Positions 26,256 through 35,162 of a DNA stretch of 64,000 nucleotides are shown one piece after another. Where the stretch lies: the NCBI GenBank assembly GCA_945273835.1, contig CALYPL010000010.1, forward strand, positions 1-64,000. The letters are read 5' to 3'. The notes under the pieces were generated by a model. The model saw only the letters and a program-made list of their open reading frames with translations. It was not told where the DNA came from and ran no database searches. Both the position numbers and the translations under genes were made by a program. Origin of the DNA: an uncultured Dysgonomonas sp. (GTDB taxonomy: Bacteria; Bacteroidota; Bacteroidia; Bacteroidales; Dysgonomonadaceae). Each line of letters opens with the position of its first letter. Positions within the stretch are counted from its first letter, which is position 1.

Positions 26256-28628
26256 TTAATTATTATTCCTGTTAAAGTAATATCTGAATTTCACGGTAAA
26301 GCTCCGACCCGGTTTTTGCAGGTAAAAGTTATCGTATAATAATTCGTCCGTCAGATTTCTTACTTCAAATGCAAAATTGTATATACCGTCTTTCAAAGCG
26401 TAAATCAAGCGTGCATCGTGCGAAAATTGTCTCGGAACAAATACTTCCGTGCTTTCACTTTGCCATTGTTTGTAAAAGCGGTGTGCATAATGCAGATCAT
26501 ATCCTATTGATAGATTATTGCCCTTGCCAAATAGGTTCAACTGATTGTACTTAACATCGGCGTTTCCGAAAAAATAGGGTATATTGGGCACTATATTATT
26601 GTATATATTGTGTTTAGAGTTGTTGGCTGAAACTTTATTTTTGTTTCTTATATCCTGATAAGACAGATTTCCTCCGATTGAAAATCTATTTTTATAGAAA
26701 TAATGGACTTCAAACTCGCCGCCTACGCTAAGCACTTTCTTTAAATTCAGACTTCCACCGAATCCTTTGTTGTCAATTTCGCGTTTAATGAAATTTCTTA
26801 TATCGCGATAGATGAAACCACCATCTACTGTTAGCGTATGGGCTTTGGATAAAGGCTGATTCAAGACTACATTAACATTCAGATTCCGACTATTTTCCGG
26901 TTTTATAGCCGCATTCCCTTTTTCGGTGCTTCCGTCCCCAAATAATTCTTTCGGGGTTGGCAAACGGTATGTTTTTTCAAATGATGCTTTAATCTGCAAA
27001 TTCGTCACAGGGTTATAGGTAGTAGCCGCACCGAATCCCGTCAGACTATAATCGGTTGTGCGTGTTTTAAATCTTCCCGATGAATTCTTGGTCGTATCAA
27101 CCGGACCGACTACACGGGTATAGTAATATTTGACAAAAGCGAGAGCATTCCATTTTTGATTTGGCTCGTATTTATAAGAAAAACCAACTACATCTTTTCG
27201 GGATTTACGATCAGAATTTTTATCTGTCGCAGCATCCCGATCTTTACGATTGAAGTCGCTGAAAATGTTATTTAATGAGAAATGATGAATACTCCATAAA
27301 TTATAATTCATGTTCGATGAAATATAGCCTGACTTATCTATCTGTTCAGCCTCGGTTTTATCCGCTTCTCCTTGTGTCGGCTTAGGCATATAGTCGCCTG
27401 TCCAGCTATACTGGCGTGCAAGCGTATCTATATTATTGATTGTCGATCTGTCGTATCGTCCCGAAAACGAGACATTCAGGTTTTTGATTAATAAATCTTT
27501 CTTTTCATATTCTAAAGACGGAGACCAATTTTTTGTTTTTTGTTTTTTCTTCCCGAATACGATAGTCATAATATTGGCATTCTGTATTTGCCTGTCCTCA
27601 TGTGCATATTTAATTCCGAACATCAATCGGTCTGCCCATGATTTATTGACAAATCCGACTTTCGCATTCGCAACCTCATTATGGTATTTATCGTGGAAAC
27701 GTTTAAACCATTTCGGCTCCAATATCAGATTTCCTGTTTCAACATCAAGGTATTCATTTACCTTAACTTTATAATCATTGTCTGAATAATTTTGATAGGC
27801 ATTCAGTTGCATTGTGAAGCCGTTTTTCAGTGTATGCATAAAATTGAAGTTCGATTTATGTGTATTAAAAGAACCGTAAGAGTAAGACGCGTCGATAATT
27901 GTGTTCGTAGTTCTATTAGTTACAAGGTTTATCACTCCTCCTAAGGCATCTGATCCAAACTCAACGGGAACTACACCTTTATAGACTTCGAGCCGATCGA
28001 CAAAACCTAAGGGAATGTTACTAATCGGAAAACCGTCTCCCGAAGCATCTAATGGAACACCATCCATAAAAAATTTGACGTGTCTGCCTGTAAAACCATT
28101 CAGGCTAATCTGTGTCGACGACCCTACTCCACCCTCTTCACGAATTTTTACTCCGGTCACTTTATCCAGTACATTCGCAACATCCATATTCGTATTTCGC
28201 AGAGCTTTGGTATCTATTGCCACTACATTATAGGCTGACTCGTTAATACGCTGCACGGAAGTCTTGCCTTTAACTACTATGTCCTTCAACCTGTTATTAT
28301 CCTCTTTGAGTTGCACGTCAATAATAAGATTCTGATCTGGACGCACAGTTATTTCTTGTTCAAAAGGTTGATATCCCAAATGGGTAGCGCAAAGAATTTG
28401 TCTACCGACGGGTACTTTCAGATTATAATTACCGGCTTCGTCTGAACTCGCTGAAATTTGCGTTCCTTTTATATAAATCGTTGCAAACGGAAGTATTGAA
28501 CCGCCACCTTTTATTGTTCCTTGTACTACAGAATATTGGTTTTGTTGTGCATTAAGTGGTAGAAATAATATGATACATAATACAATAATGGATAGCTTTA
28601 CTATATGACTTTTGCCTTTATTCATCAA
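26256..28628 (-). CDS. TonB-dependent outer-membrane receptor
   Basis: 790-residue TonB-dependent transporter of the FepA/CirA type rather than SusC type. Signal peptide about 1-27 (ending NAQ); carboxypeptidase-like regulatory domain about 33-110 (ISASSDEAGNYNLKVPVG); plug about 130-240 with GFTGRHVKFFMDGVPLD and the ending EFGSDALGGVINLV; then a 22-strand-type barrel ending FTVKFRYYFNRNNN. It heads the unit with two DUF4374 lipoproteins and faces an AraC regulator across 363 bases. A chelated metal, haem or xenosiderophore is the likeliest cargo, by context only. Confidence 0.93.
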   Translation of the reverse strand: MMNKGKSHIVKLSIIVLCIILFLPLNAQQNQYSVVQGTIKGGGSILPFATIYIKGTQISASSDEAGNYNLKVPVGRQILCATHLGYQPFEQEITVRPDQNLIIDVQLKEDNNRLKDIVVKGKTSVQRINESAYNVVAIDTKALRNTNMDVANVLDKVTGVKIREEGGVGSSTQISLNGFTGRHVKFFMDGVPLDASGDGFPISNIPLGFVDRLEVYKGVVPVEFGSDALGGVINLVTNRTTNTIIDASYSYGSFNTHKSNFNFMHTLKNGFTMQLNAYQNYSDNDYKVKVNEYLDVETGNLILEPKWFKRFHDKYHNEVANAKVGFVNKSWADRLMFGIKYAHEDRQIQNANIMTIVFGKKKQKTKNWSPSLEYEKKDLLIKNLNVSFSGRYDRSTINNIDTLARQYSWTGDYMPKPTQGEADKTEAEQIDKSGYISSNMNYNLWSIHHFSLNNIFSDFNRKDRDAATDKNSDRKSRKDVVGFSYKYEPNQKWNALAFVKYYYTRVVGPVDTTKNSSGRFKTRTTDYSLTGFGAATTYNPVTNLQIKASFEKTYRLPTPKELFGDGSTEKGNAAIKPENSRNLNVNVVLNQPLSKAHTLTVDGGFIYRDIRNFIKREIDNKGFGGSLNLKKVLSVGGEFEVHYFYKNRFSIGGNLSYQDIRNKNKVSANNSKHNIYNNIVPNIPYFFGNADVKYNQLNLFGKGNNLSIGYDLHYAHRFYKQWQSESTEVFVPRQFSHDARLIYALKDGIYNFAFEVRNLTDELLYDNFYLQKPGRSFTVKFRYYFNRNNN

Positions 28629-28991
28629 ACGTGCTATTTATAAATTAAGGTTTTATTTTTTAGACTACAAAGTTCTCCCGAATATCAGAGCCGATCAATA
28701 ACAAATAGCAGGTATTTTTCAATCGTAATTTAGCTATAAATAGCCATATAAACATCTAATTATCATACTATTAAATAATAAAGAATATTGTCATATAAAC
28801 ATCTTAAAACGTTAATATAACAATAAAAAACCAATTAATAATTTCGCTAAAAATTGGGTGTTATTACTATCTATCGAAGTAAAAAACAGTTCTTTAAAAG
28901 AGTTTTGTAAAGATATAAGTTGTAAACAGTCTTAATATATCTTATATTTACATAAGAATATCTTATATTTTCCTAATTCGTTTTATTAATC
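28629..28991. promoter_or_regulatory. divergent control region, TonB receptor / AraC
   Basis: 363-base AT-rich region between divergent starts. A 13-base direct repeat, ATATCTTATATTT, occurs at 28937-28949 and 28958-28970, exactly 21 bp apart. TCTTAT and ATAAGA around 28940-28957 also form a 6-6-6 inverted repeat. AraC-family proteins commonly bind direct half-sites two helical turns apart, so this is a plausible autoregulatory operator. I find no perfect TAnnTTTG box for the receptor gene here. Confidence 0.5.
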
Positions 28992-29870
28992 ATGAACAAA
29001 AGAGAAATTATTGATCGCAAAGTTTCATATGACCTGAACACAAATATCAAGTTTATCAAAACCGATGGGAAAAATAAAGATTACATATATATTCAGCACA
29101 AGCACGACGATTATCAACTGCGTCTTATAACCAAAGGGGCGGGAGTTTGTATGGTCGGAGAATGTATCGTTGATTATCAAAAAGGGGATATATTATTCTT
29201 CGGGCGCAACGTTCCACATTGTTCGTCTTTGTATGAATATGCAAAAAAAGATATTTCACCGTCTGAAAGCGAGATCTTACAGTTTTCCCCCGATTTGTTT
29301 CCTGAAAAATTACACCAACTTCCGGATTATATGTTTATCAGCCACTTGTTACTGAAAAGCCAGAACGGGCTTATATTCCGAAACAAGGTACTGTCTAAAA
29401 AAATTGAACTGCAGATTCATGAGATTCAACATCAACGAGGAATTAATAAGATAAACAGCTTGTTCTGTCTTCTCGAAACTTTATCTATGGATAAAAATTT
29501 CAGATTAATATCCGAAAATCAGTATGATATTAAAAACACTTTCTGTGAAAATCATGGCTCGCTACAAAAAGTATATGATTATCTGTACAGAAATATGAAA
29601 AACGAGATAAGCCTCGAAGACATATCACGATATGTTAATCTAACACCCGCATCGCTTTGTCGTGCGTTTAAGAGTAAAACTCGAATTACGATTTTTCAGT
29701 TTCTGAACAAAATCAGAATCGAAAATGTATGTAAATTGCTTCTTTATTCCGACCTTTCAATATCTCAAATAGCGTATGAATCAGGATTTAATAATCTGGC
29801 TTATTTCAGTCGGAGATTTAAAGATAGCACAAAAATGTCACCATCAGAATATAGGAGTAAAATGAAGTAA
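28992..29870 (+). CDS. AraC-family transcriptional regulator
   Basis: 292 residues: an N-terminal cupin-like sensor (about 15-80; QHKHDDYQLRLITKGAG, YQKGDILFFGRNVPHC) and a C-terminal double helix-turn-helix (about 192-290) with ISLEDISRYVNLTPASLCRAF and the second helix-turn-helix signature SISQIAYESGFNNLAYFSRRFK (quoted in part: ISQIAYESGFNNLAYFSRR), ending SPSEYRSK. The acid/His-rich cupin could bind a small ligand or metal. Divergent from the TonB/DUF4374 unit, it is the natural candidate regulator of that unit and of itself. Confidence 0.92.
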   Translation: MNKREIIDRKVSYDLNTNIKFIKTDGKNKDYIYIQHKHDDYQLRLITKGAGVCMVGECIVDYQKGDILFFGRNVPHCSSLYEYAKKDISPSESEILQFSPDLFPEKLHQLPDYMFISHLLLKSQNGLIFRNKVLSKKIELQIHEIQHQRGINKINSLFCLLETLSMDKNFRLISENQYDIKNTFCENHGSLQKVYDYLYRNMKNEISLEDISRYVNLTPASLCRAFKSKTRITIFQFLNKIRIENVCKLLLYSDLSISQIAYESGFNNLAYFSRRFKDSTKMSPSEYRSKMK

Positions 29871-30098
29871 TAAAAAACGAAACTCCCAATATGATTATGC
29901 CGGAATGTTTTTTTCTGCCATCGTGTCAGCACGAAGCGATAAAACAGAAGAAACCCGGCTTTTTCAACAAGCCCATCTAACAGTTTAATTTAAAATAGAT
30001 TAAGTAATAATATGCAAAATATAGATATAATATAATAAACAATGGCAGAATACTTGTTAAATAAACTGAAGAGATGTACCCTCTAAAACTAAAATCAA

Positions 30099-30106
30099 TA
30101 CATTTG
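30099..30106 (+). promoter_or_regulatory. -7 element before the DUF4834 gene
   Basis: TACATTTG fits TAnnTTTG, 25 bases before the ATG at 30131. The 260-base gap upstream contains no other supported feature. Confidence 0.4.
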
Positions 30107-30130
30107 TATTAAACATATAATACGATAAAC

Positions 30131-30361
30131 ATGCTAAATTATTTATTGATAATTGTTTTAATCTTTGTTTTATTCATTTCAGTAGCACAATTCTTACTGA
30201 AAAAAATTATCCTGTTCTTTTTCGGTAAATCAACTAAAACAACAGACAAGCACCAAGGTTATCGGCGAAACAACAATTCATACCAGAATCCGTCTAAACA
30301 CGACAAAGTTTTCGGTTCTGACGAAGGCGAATATGTTCCCTATGAAGAAATCAATGAATAA
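30131..30361 (+). CDS. DUF4834-type small membrane protein
   Basis: 76 residues: one N-terminal transmembrane helix (about 4-34, LLIIVLIFVLFISVAQFLLKK) and a polar tail with the family-like ending DEGEYVPYEEI. DUF4834 proteins occur widely in Bacteroidota; their function is not known. It is monocistronic, with its own -7 box and a strong terminator. Confidence 0.78.
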   Translation: MLNYLLIIVLIFVLFISVAQFLLKKIILFFFGKSTKTTDKHQGYRRNNNSYQNPSKHDKVFGSDEGEYVPYEEINE

Positions 30362-30380
30362 GTTTATTTTTCTATAAAGC

Positions 30381-30416
30381 AAATCCCGAATAAGAAGTAC
30401 TTATTCGGGATTTTTT
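30381..30416 (+). terminator. strong terminator after the DUF4834 gene
   Basis: AAATCCCGAATAAG (30381-30394) pairs perfectly with CTTATTCGGGATTT (30400-30413): 14-bp stem, 5-base loop, followed by further T's. It lies 24 bases before the convergent upp stop. Confidence 0.92.
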
Positions 30417-30440
30417 GTATCAAATAAATTTATTTTCAGA

Positions 30441-31097
30441 CTATTCTTTATCACCGTAAGCTAAATCTCCCGCATCGCCCAGTCCGGGTACAATATAAGA
30501 TGATTCATTCAGATCGGGGTCAATAGCAGCAGCCCATATAGTAGTCTTATCTGCAGGAAAATTGCTCGAACAATAATCCACTGCCTGCCGACTGGCAATA
30601 ATGGTTGCAATATGTATATGACTTGGTTCACCTTTTGTCTTGAGCGCATGATAAGATAATTCCATGCTACCGCCTGTGGCCAGCATCGGATCAGTAATAA
30701 TCAAAACCTTATCATCTATTAAAGGAGAGGCGATATATTCGATATGTACATGAAAGCTCTGATGATTTTCTTTATATTTACGGTATGCCGAAACAAAAGC
30801 ATTTTCAGCTGTATCAAAAAAATTCAGAAATCCTGTATGAAAAACAAGACCCGCACGCAATATTGTACCGATAACCACCTTATCGGAAGGAACATTTGTT
30901 TCGGATACCCCCAGTGGAGTCTGCGTTTTCAATTTCATATAATTTAATTCACGGCTGATCTCATAAGCCATAATTTCACCTATTCGCTCAATATTAGAAC
31001 GGAAACGCATACGGTCTTTTTGTATTTCAATATCGCGAAGCTCGCTTACAAATCGGTTCAATATTGTATTTTGCTCCGACAAGTTGATGACTTTCAT
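30441..31097 (-). CDS. upp: uracil phosphoribosyltransferase
   Basis: Pyrimidine salvage enzyme making UMP from uracil and PRPP. 218 residues from the ATG at 31097, near the usual 209-217; the frame is open to an ATG at 31133, which would overlap aroE and is less likely. The PRPP loop is IITDPMLATGGSM (about 143-155), and the uracil-binding region near the C-terminus reads YIVPGLGDAGDLAYG. It follows aroE by 11 bases. Confidence 0.93.
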   Translation of the reverse strand: MKVINLSEQNTILNRFVSELRDIEIQKDRMRFRSNIERIGEIMAYEISRELNYMKLKTQTPLGVSETNVPSDKVVIGTILRAGLVFHTGFLNFFDTAENAFVSAYRKYKENHQSFHVHIEYIASPLIDDKVLIITDPMLATGGSMELSYHALKTKGEPSHIHIATIIASRQAVDYCSSNFPADKTTIWAAAIDPDLNESSYIVPGLGDAGDLAYGDKE

Positions 31098-31108
31098 ATT
31101 CTCTATAT

Positions 31109-31858
31109 TTATAGTTCGTTCCAAATTTTCCAAGCCTCTAACGCCTGTATTTCAAGCATATCAGCTCCATTTTTAATCTTAGCTCCCCTCTCCTTACCCA
31201 ACTTTAAAAATTTAGTCTCGGCTGGGTTATACACTAAATCGTAAAGTAAATGACGAGAAGTGATATATTCGTATGGTATATCAGGTGATTTATCTACATC
31301 TGGGAATGTACCTAAGGGTGTGGCGTTTACAATAATCGTATGCTCATGCATAATTTCTTTATTCAAATCCTGATAGGTAAAAGCTCCTTGTTTAGGGCTT
31401 CGGGATACGAAAACAGGGTCTATCCCCAACTTTACAAGACCATTATACACAGCTTTCGAAGCTCCACCTGTCCCTAAAATCAACGCCTTTTTATGTATAT
31501 CGTCATTTAAAAATACTTTTAGCGGTTTTGTAAACCCTATGATATCAGTATTATACCCTTTCAAATAAGTTTTATTGTCAGATACTCTTTCTATTTTGAT
31601 CACGTTTACAGCACCAATATTCTTTGCTTCCTCATCTAAATCAGTAAGATATTTCATCACAGTCTCTTTATGGGGCAAAGTCACGTTCAGACCAACGAGT
31701 TCCAGATTTTCTCTAATAATTTTACAAATGTCAGCTATATCCTCAATCTCGAAATTAAGGTAAGCGGCTTCAATATGCTCTTTTGAAAACTTTTGCGTAA
31801 AGTACTTCTGCGAAAAAGAGTGTTTTAGAGGATATCCCAATAATCCATATTTTTTCAT
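31109..31858 (-). CDS. aroE: shikimate dehydrogenase
   Basis: Reduces 3-dehydroshikimate with NADPH in aromatic amino acid synthesis. 249 residues from MKKYGLLGYPLKHSFS; an upstream in-frame ATG at 31903 is rejected because the -7 box at 31901-31908 overlaps it. Conserved: KHSFS near the start, NVTLPHK (catalytic Lys), YNTDIIGF, GTGGASKAV and the C-terminal NGADMLEIQALEAWKIW. It probably forms a two-gene unit with upp. Confidence 0.92.
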   Translation of the reverse strand: MKKYGLLGYPLKHSFSQKYFTQKFSKEHIEAAYLNFEIEDIADICKIIRENLELVGLNVTLPHKETVMKYLTDLDEEAKNIGAVNVIKIERVSDNKTYLKGYNTDIIGFTKPLKVFLNDDIHKKALILGTGGASKAVYNGLVKLGIDPVFVSRSPKQGAFTYQDLNKEIMHEHTIIVNATPLGTFPDVDKSPDIPYEYITSRHLLYDLVYNPAETKFLKLGKERGAKIKNGADMLEIQALEAWKIWNEL

Positions 31859-31900
31859 AAACAGGCATATACAAAAAAAATAGAGCAACCCTCTGTTTTT

Positions 31901-31908
31901 CAAAAGTA
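31901..31908 (-). promoter_or_regulatory. aroE-upp promoter -7 element
   Basis: The minus strand reads TACTTTTG, a full TAnnTTTG match, 43 bases before the chosen aroE ATG. It overlaps the alternative upstream start and so decides against it. Confidence 0.5.
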
Positions 31909-31957
31909 TTACTCTATCTTAAATTATCATTTCTTACTTTATAAGCACGATATTTTA

Positions 31958-32566
31958 TTATTTCTTTTCCGGAGTGTAACGGCTATTCATCAGTTTAATC
32001 AATTGAGGGGTAACATCATAGCTTTCTTTTGCCCATAAGATATTGTTGACTCCGCTATTGCTAAAGATAATCTGATAATTAGCTTTTTTATTAAACTCTT
32101 TTACACAAACTCTGACTGAATCGGCAGTCTGTTGGCTTATACGTTGCTGTTCAAGCGCGATTTCATTCTCCATACGCTGAGCCAATATTTGCAAATCAGC
32201 TCCTAATTTTTGTATTCTTGCGTATTCCCGCTCCGCACGTTCTTGACTTAAGAATGCATTATTCTGAACTTTTTTCTGAAAATCCGTAGCTTCAGATTCT
32301 GCCTGTCTCTTTTTCTGATTCATTGTTGCGTTTGAGCTTTCAACCTTACGCATCAACTTATCATTCTCGTCTTTATGAAAATTGTAATTCAATAATAACG
32401 AATCAAGGTTTACATAGGCAACAGGCAATACAACCGAAGAGTCTCCGCCATGAAATGTAAGTGAAGGAGCTTCAGCTCCACCTTTTTTAGAAGTAAAAAA
32501 CAATATAAAAAGGATGATCACCGCAACAGCCAGCACTCCATTAATCAAATACGAAATATTCTTCAT
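31958..32566 (-). CDS. OmpH/Skp-like periplasmic protein
   Basis: 202 residues with an N-terminal membrane anchor or uncleaved signal (about 7-25, NGVLAVAVIILFILFF), then VAYVNLDSLL (about 50-59), the usual OmpH entry strand, then a long charged coiled coil (about 65-155) and a C-terminal strand (YQIIFSNSGVNNILW). Skp-like proteins chaperone unfolded outer-membrane proteins in the periplasm. The anchored form differs from soluble Skp. It has its own promoter-like element at 32652-32679. Confidence 0.82.
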   Translation of the reverse strand: MKNISYLINGVLAVAVIILFILFFTSKKGGAEAPSLTFHGGDSSVVLPVAYVNLDSLLLNYNFHKDENDKLMRKVESSNATMNQKKRQAESEATDFQKKVQNNAFLSQERAEREYARIQKLGADLQILAQRMENEIALEQQRISQQTADSVRVCVKEFNKKANYQIIFSNSGVNNILWAKESYDVTPQLIKLMNSRYTPEKK

Positions 32567-32651
32567 CTTAGTCTAAAGTAATAATTAATTATCAGGTTAT
32601 CAAGATTTCTTCTTTATAGATATCGTTTATATTCTAAACATATCATCTGAA

Positions 32652-32679
32652 CAAAGATATACTTTTATGTTAAAACAAA
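32652..32679 (-). promoter_or_regulatory. promoter of the OmpH-like gene
   Basis: On the minus strand TATCTTTG (32659-32652) has a TTTG (32679-32676) 16 bases upstream. A second box, TAGCTTTG, lies at 32683-32676. The leader to the ATG at 32566 would be about 80 bases. Confidence 0.45.
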
Positions 32680-32784
32680 GCTAACATACAACATTTAAAA
32701 GTTCTAAAAATATTGTTTTTTGTATTTCGGATGCTTACTTTTATATTTATTAATAATTTAACAATTCTAAAAATATTGGAATCT

Positions 32785-34242
32785 ATGACTATAAAAGACT
32801 TAAAACCAGCATCTGTATGGAATTATTTTCATGAAATAACCCAAATACCTCGTCCTTCAAAAAAAGAAGATAAAATTATAGCTTACCTCCTTGAGTTTGC
32901 AAAAAAACATAATCTTGAAGCCAAAAAGGATAATGCAGGCAACGTACTTATAACAAAACCGGCTACTAAAGGCAAAGAAAAATTACCTACCGTGATATTA
33001 CAAGGGCATGTTGATATGGTTTGCGAAAAAAACACAGACACGAAGCATGATTTTGATAAAGATCCTATTGAGACTTACGTCGATGGTGAATGGCTAAGAG
33101 CTAAGGGTACTACTCTTGGCGCCGACAACGGTATCGGCGTTGCCGCGGCACTCGCTATTCTTGCTTCGGACTCTATTGAACATGGTAAATTGGAGTGCTT
33201 ATTCACAGTTGATGAAGAAACAGGGTTGACAGGTGCTTATGCTTTAGGTAAAGATTTTCTTAGTGGCGACATTCTGATAAATCTGGACACAGAAGAAGAA
33301 GGTGAGATTTACATTGGTTGCGCCGGAGGTAAAACAACACATGCAACTTTCACATATAATAGAGAAAACGCACCCGAAAATTATTTTTGGTTCAGAATCA
33401 TTGTCAACGGACTTAATGGAGGTCATTCAGGTTCAGAAATTAATAAAGGTCTTGGCAATGCCAATAAAATATTGAACCGCTATCTCTGGGAACTAAATAA
33501 AAATGTGGGGTTAAGACTGTCTGAAATTGACGGTGGAAATCTACACAACGCCATTCCACGTGAAGCTTCCGCCTTAGGAGGTGTTCCATTCGACAAAAAA
33601 GAAGAGGTAATAGTGCTATTGAATACTATGACACCTGATTTTGAAGCTGAACTGAAAATCACTGATCCCGGATTGAAAATTCAGGTTACGTCGACCGAAG
33701 CACCGGCATATGTAATCGACAAAAAAACATCAGACAATCTACTCAACGCCATCTATATCTGCCCTCATGGAGTACTAGCAATGAGTAACGATGTACCCGG
33801 ACTGGTTGAAACTTCAACAAATCTGGCTTCGATAAAAATGAAAGAAAACAATACAATCGTTGTAGGAACAAGCCAGAGAAGCTCTACAGTCTCATTGAAA
33901 GATAATGCCGTAAATATTATACACATAGTATTTACGATGGCAGGCGCGGAAGTAAAATCAAATGAAGGTTATCCGGGCTGGAAACCTAATCCAGATTCAA
34001 AAGTGCTTGACATCGCCAAGAAATCATACAAAAACCTTTTCGGGGTGGACCCTAAAATAATGGCAATACACGCAGGTTTGGAGTGCGGTTTATTTTTTGA
34101 GAAATATCCGCATCTCGACATTATTTCATGCGGCCCAACCATTACAGAAGCACATTCTCCCGCCGAGAAAGTTCATATACCCTCCGTTGCCAAATGGTGG
34201 GAATTCTTGTTGGATATATTAAAAAATATCCCGTCAAAATAA
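32785..34242 (+). CDS. pepD: aminoacyl-histidine dipeptidase (M20)
   Basis: Metallodipeptidase cleaving Xaa-His dipeptides, 485 residues from the ATG at 32785 (the frame also opens at a TTG at 32713, rejected because MTIKDLKPASVWNYF is the family start). Metal and catalytic residues lie in LQGHVDMVCEK (about 75-85), LGADNGIGVA (about 114-123) and FTVDEETGLTGA (about 144-155), with HAGLECGLF and EAHSPAEKVHI near the C-terminus. It probably works in the cytosol on imported peptides. It is transcribed alone and ends in a strong hairpin. Confidence 0.94.
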   Translation: MTIKDLKPASVWNYFHEITQIPRPSKKEDKIIAYLLEFAKKHNLEAKKDNAGNVLITKPATKGKEKLPTVILQGHVDMVCEKNTDTKHDFDKDPIETYVDGEWLRAKGTTLGADNGIGVAAALAILASDSIEHGKLECLFTVDEETGLTGAYALGKDFLSGDILINLDTEEEGEIYIGCAGGKTTHATFTYNRENAPENYFWFRIIVNGLNGGHSGSEINKGLGNANKILNRYLWELNKNVGLRLSEIDGGNLHNAIPREASALGGVPFDKKEEVIVLLNTMTPDFEAELKITDPGLKIQVTSTEAPAYVIDKKTSDNLLNAIYICPHGVLAMSNDVPGLVETSTNLASIKMKENNTIVVGTSQRSSTVSLKDNAVNIIHIVFTMAGAEVKSNEGYPGWKPNPDSKVLDIAKKSYKNLFGVDPKIMAIHAGLECGLFFEKYPHLDIISCGPTITEAHSPAEKVHIPSVAKWWEFLLDILKNIPSK

Positions 34243-34263
34243 TCGCACGCAAACTTACTTTTC

Positions 34264-34302
34264 AAGCCAAAATATTACGGTTCGTAATATTTTGGCTTTT
34301 TA
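34264..34302 (+). terminator. terminator after pepD
   Basis: AAGCCAAAATATTACG (34264-34279) pairs perfectly with CGTAATATTTTGGCTT (34283-34298): a 16-bp stem with a 3-base loop, then T-rich sequence. One of the strongest hairpins in the window. Confidence 0.9.
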
Positions 34303-34353
34303 TCTTTACTATTTTTTTAGAAAAGGATTAGACTGCAATTTATTTTTTCTTCA

Positions 34354-34361
34354 TAACTTTG
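34354..34361 (+). promoter_or_regulatory. -7 element before clpP
   Basis: TAACTTTG matches TAnnTTTG, 115 bases before the clpP ATG at 34476; no clear -33 partner. Because a strong terminator lies upstream, a promoter is needed here. Confidence 0.4.
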
Positions 34362-34475
34362 TTTAAATATACAGAGCTGTTTCATAAAGCTTTTTTTTAT
34401 GAGATTATTATGGCATGATAATTGCATAACTCCTGATAATAATTTCAGCTATTAACAAATAAAAAAATAAACGTA

Positions 34476-35144
34476 ATGATTAACGATTTCAAAAATTACG
34501 CGACCAAACATCTGGGTATAAACAGTAATGGTTTAGATAAATATATGGATATAACCAGCAGTTACATTTCGCCGACAATTATTGAAGAACGTCAACTAAA
34601 TGTTGCGCAAATGGATGTGTTTTCACGCCTGATGATGGACCGTATTATTTTTCTTGGCACTCAAATAGACGACTACACCGCCAACGTAATACAAGCTCAG
34701 CTTTTGTATCTTGATTCAGCTGATTCAGGTAAAGATATTTCAATTTACATTAATTCTCCCGGCGGATCAGTTTACGCAGGATATGGCATATATGACACCA
34801 TGCAGTTTATCAGCAGCAATGTATCAACAATCTGTACAGGAATTGCGGCTTCTATGGCAGCAGTATTACTCGTTGCCGGAGAAAAAGGTAAACGATTTGC
34901 ATTGAAACATTCACGAGTGATGATACATCAGCCTCTTGGTGGTGCACAAGGACAGGCATCAGATATAGAAATCACAGCCCGGGAAATAGCAAAAGTTAAA
35001 AATGAATTATACAAAATCATAGCAGATCACTCCGGCAAATCAATTGAAGAAGTCGCACGTGATTCAGATCGTGACTTCTGGATGACTTCAGATGAAGCCA
35101 AAGATTATGGTATGATTGATGATATCCTAACAAGAAACAAATAA
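34476..35144 (+). CDS. clpP: ATP-dependent Clp protease proteolytic subunit
   Basis: Serine protease subunit that forms the tetradecameric chamber with ClpX. 222 residues, about 15 longer at the N-terminus than E. coli ClpP. The catalytic triad is Ser126 (GIAASMAAV), His151 (VMIHQPLGG) and Asp200 (DRDFWMT). SPGGSVYAG (94-102) is also conserved. It is followed by clpX after 18 bases; no tig (trigger factor) gene precedes it, although that order is common in related genomes as I recall. Confidence 0.96.
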   Translation: MINDFKNYATKHLGINSNGLDKYMDITSSYISPTIIEERQLNVAQMDVFSRLMMDRIIFLGTQIDDYTANVIQAQLLYLDSADSGKDISIYINSPGGSVYAGYGIYDTMQFISSNVSTICTGIAASMAAVLLVAGEKGKRFALKHSRVMIHQPLGGAQGQASDIEITAREIAKVKNELYKIIADHSGKSIEEVARDSDRDFWMTSDEAKDYGMIDDILTRNK

Positions 35145-35162
35145 AAAATACTAAAGCAATTA

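Noticed and set aside
29895..29985. Slightly GC-richer stretch after araC, possibly an IS remnant
   Set aside because: No inverted repeats, target duplication or transposase fragment could be shown; left unannotated.
31109..31858. aroE as evidence that the ubiE-aroE pair was split
   Set aside because: Another aroE could follow ubiE beyond the left edge, so a split cannot be claimed from this window.
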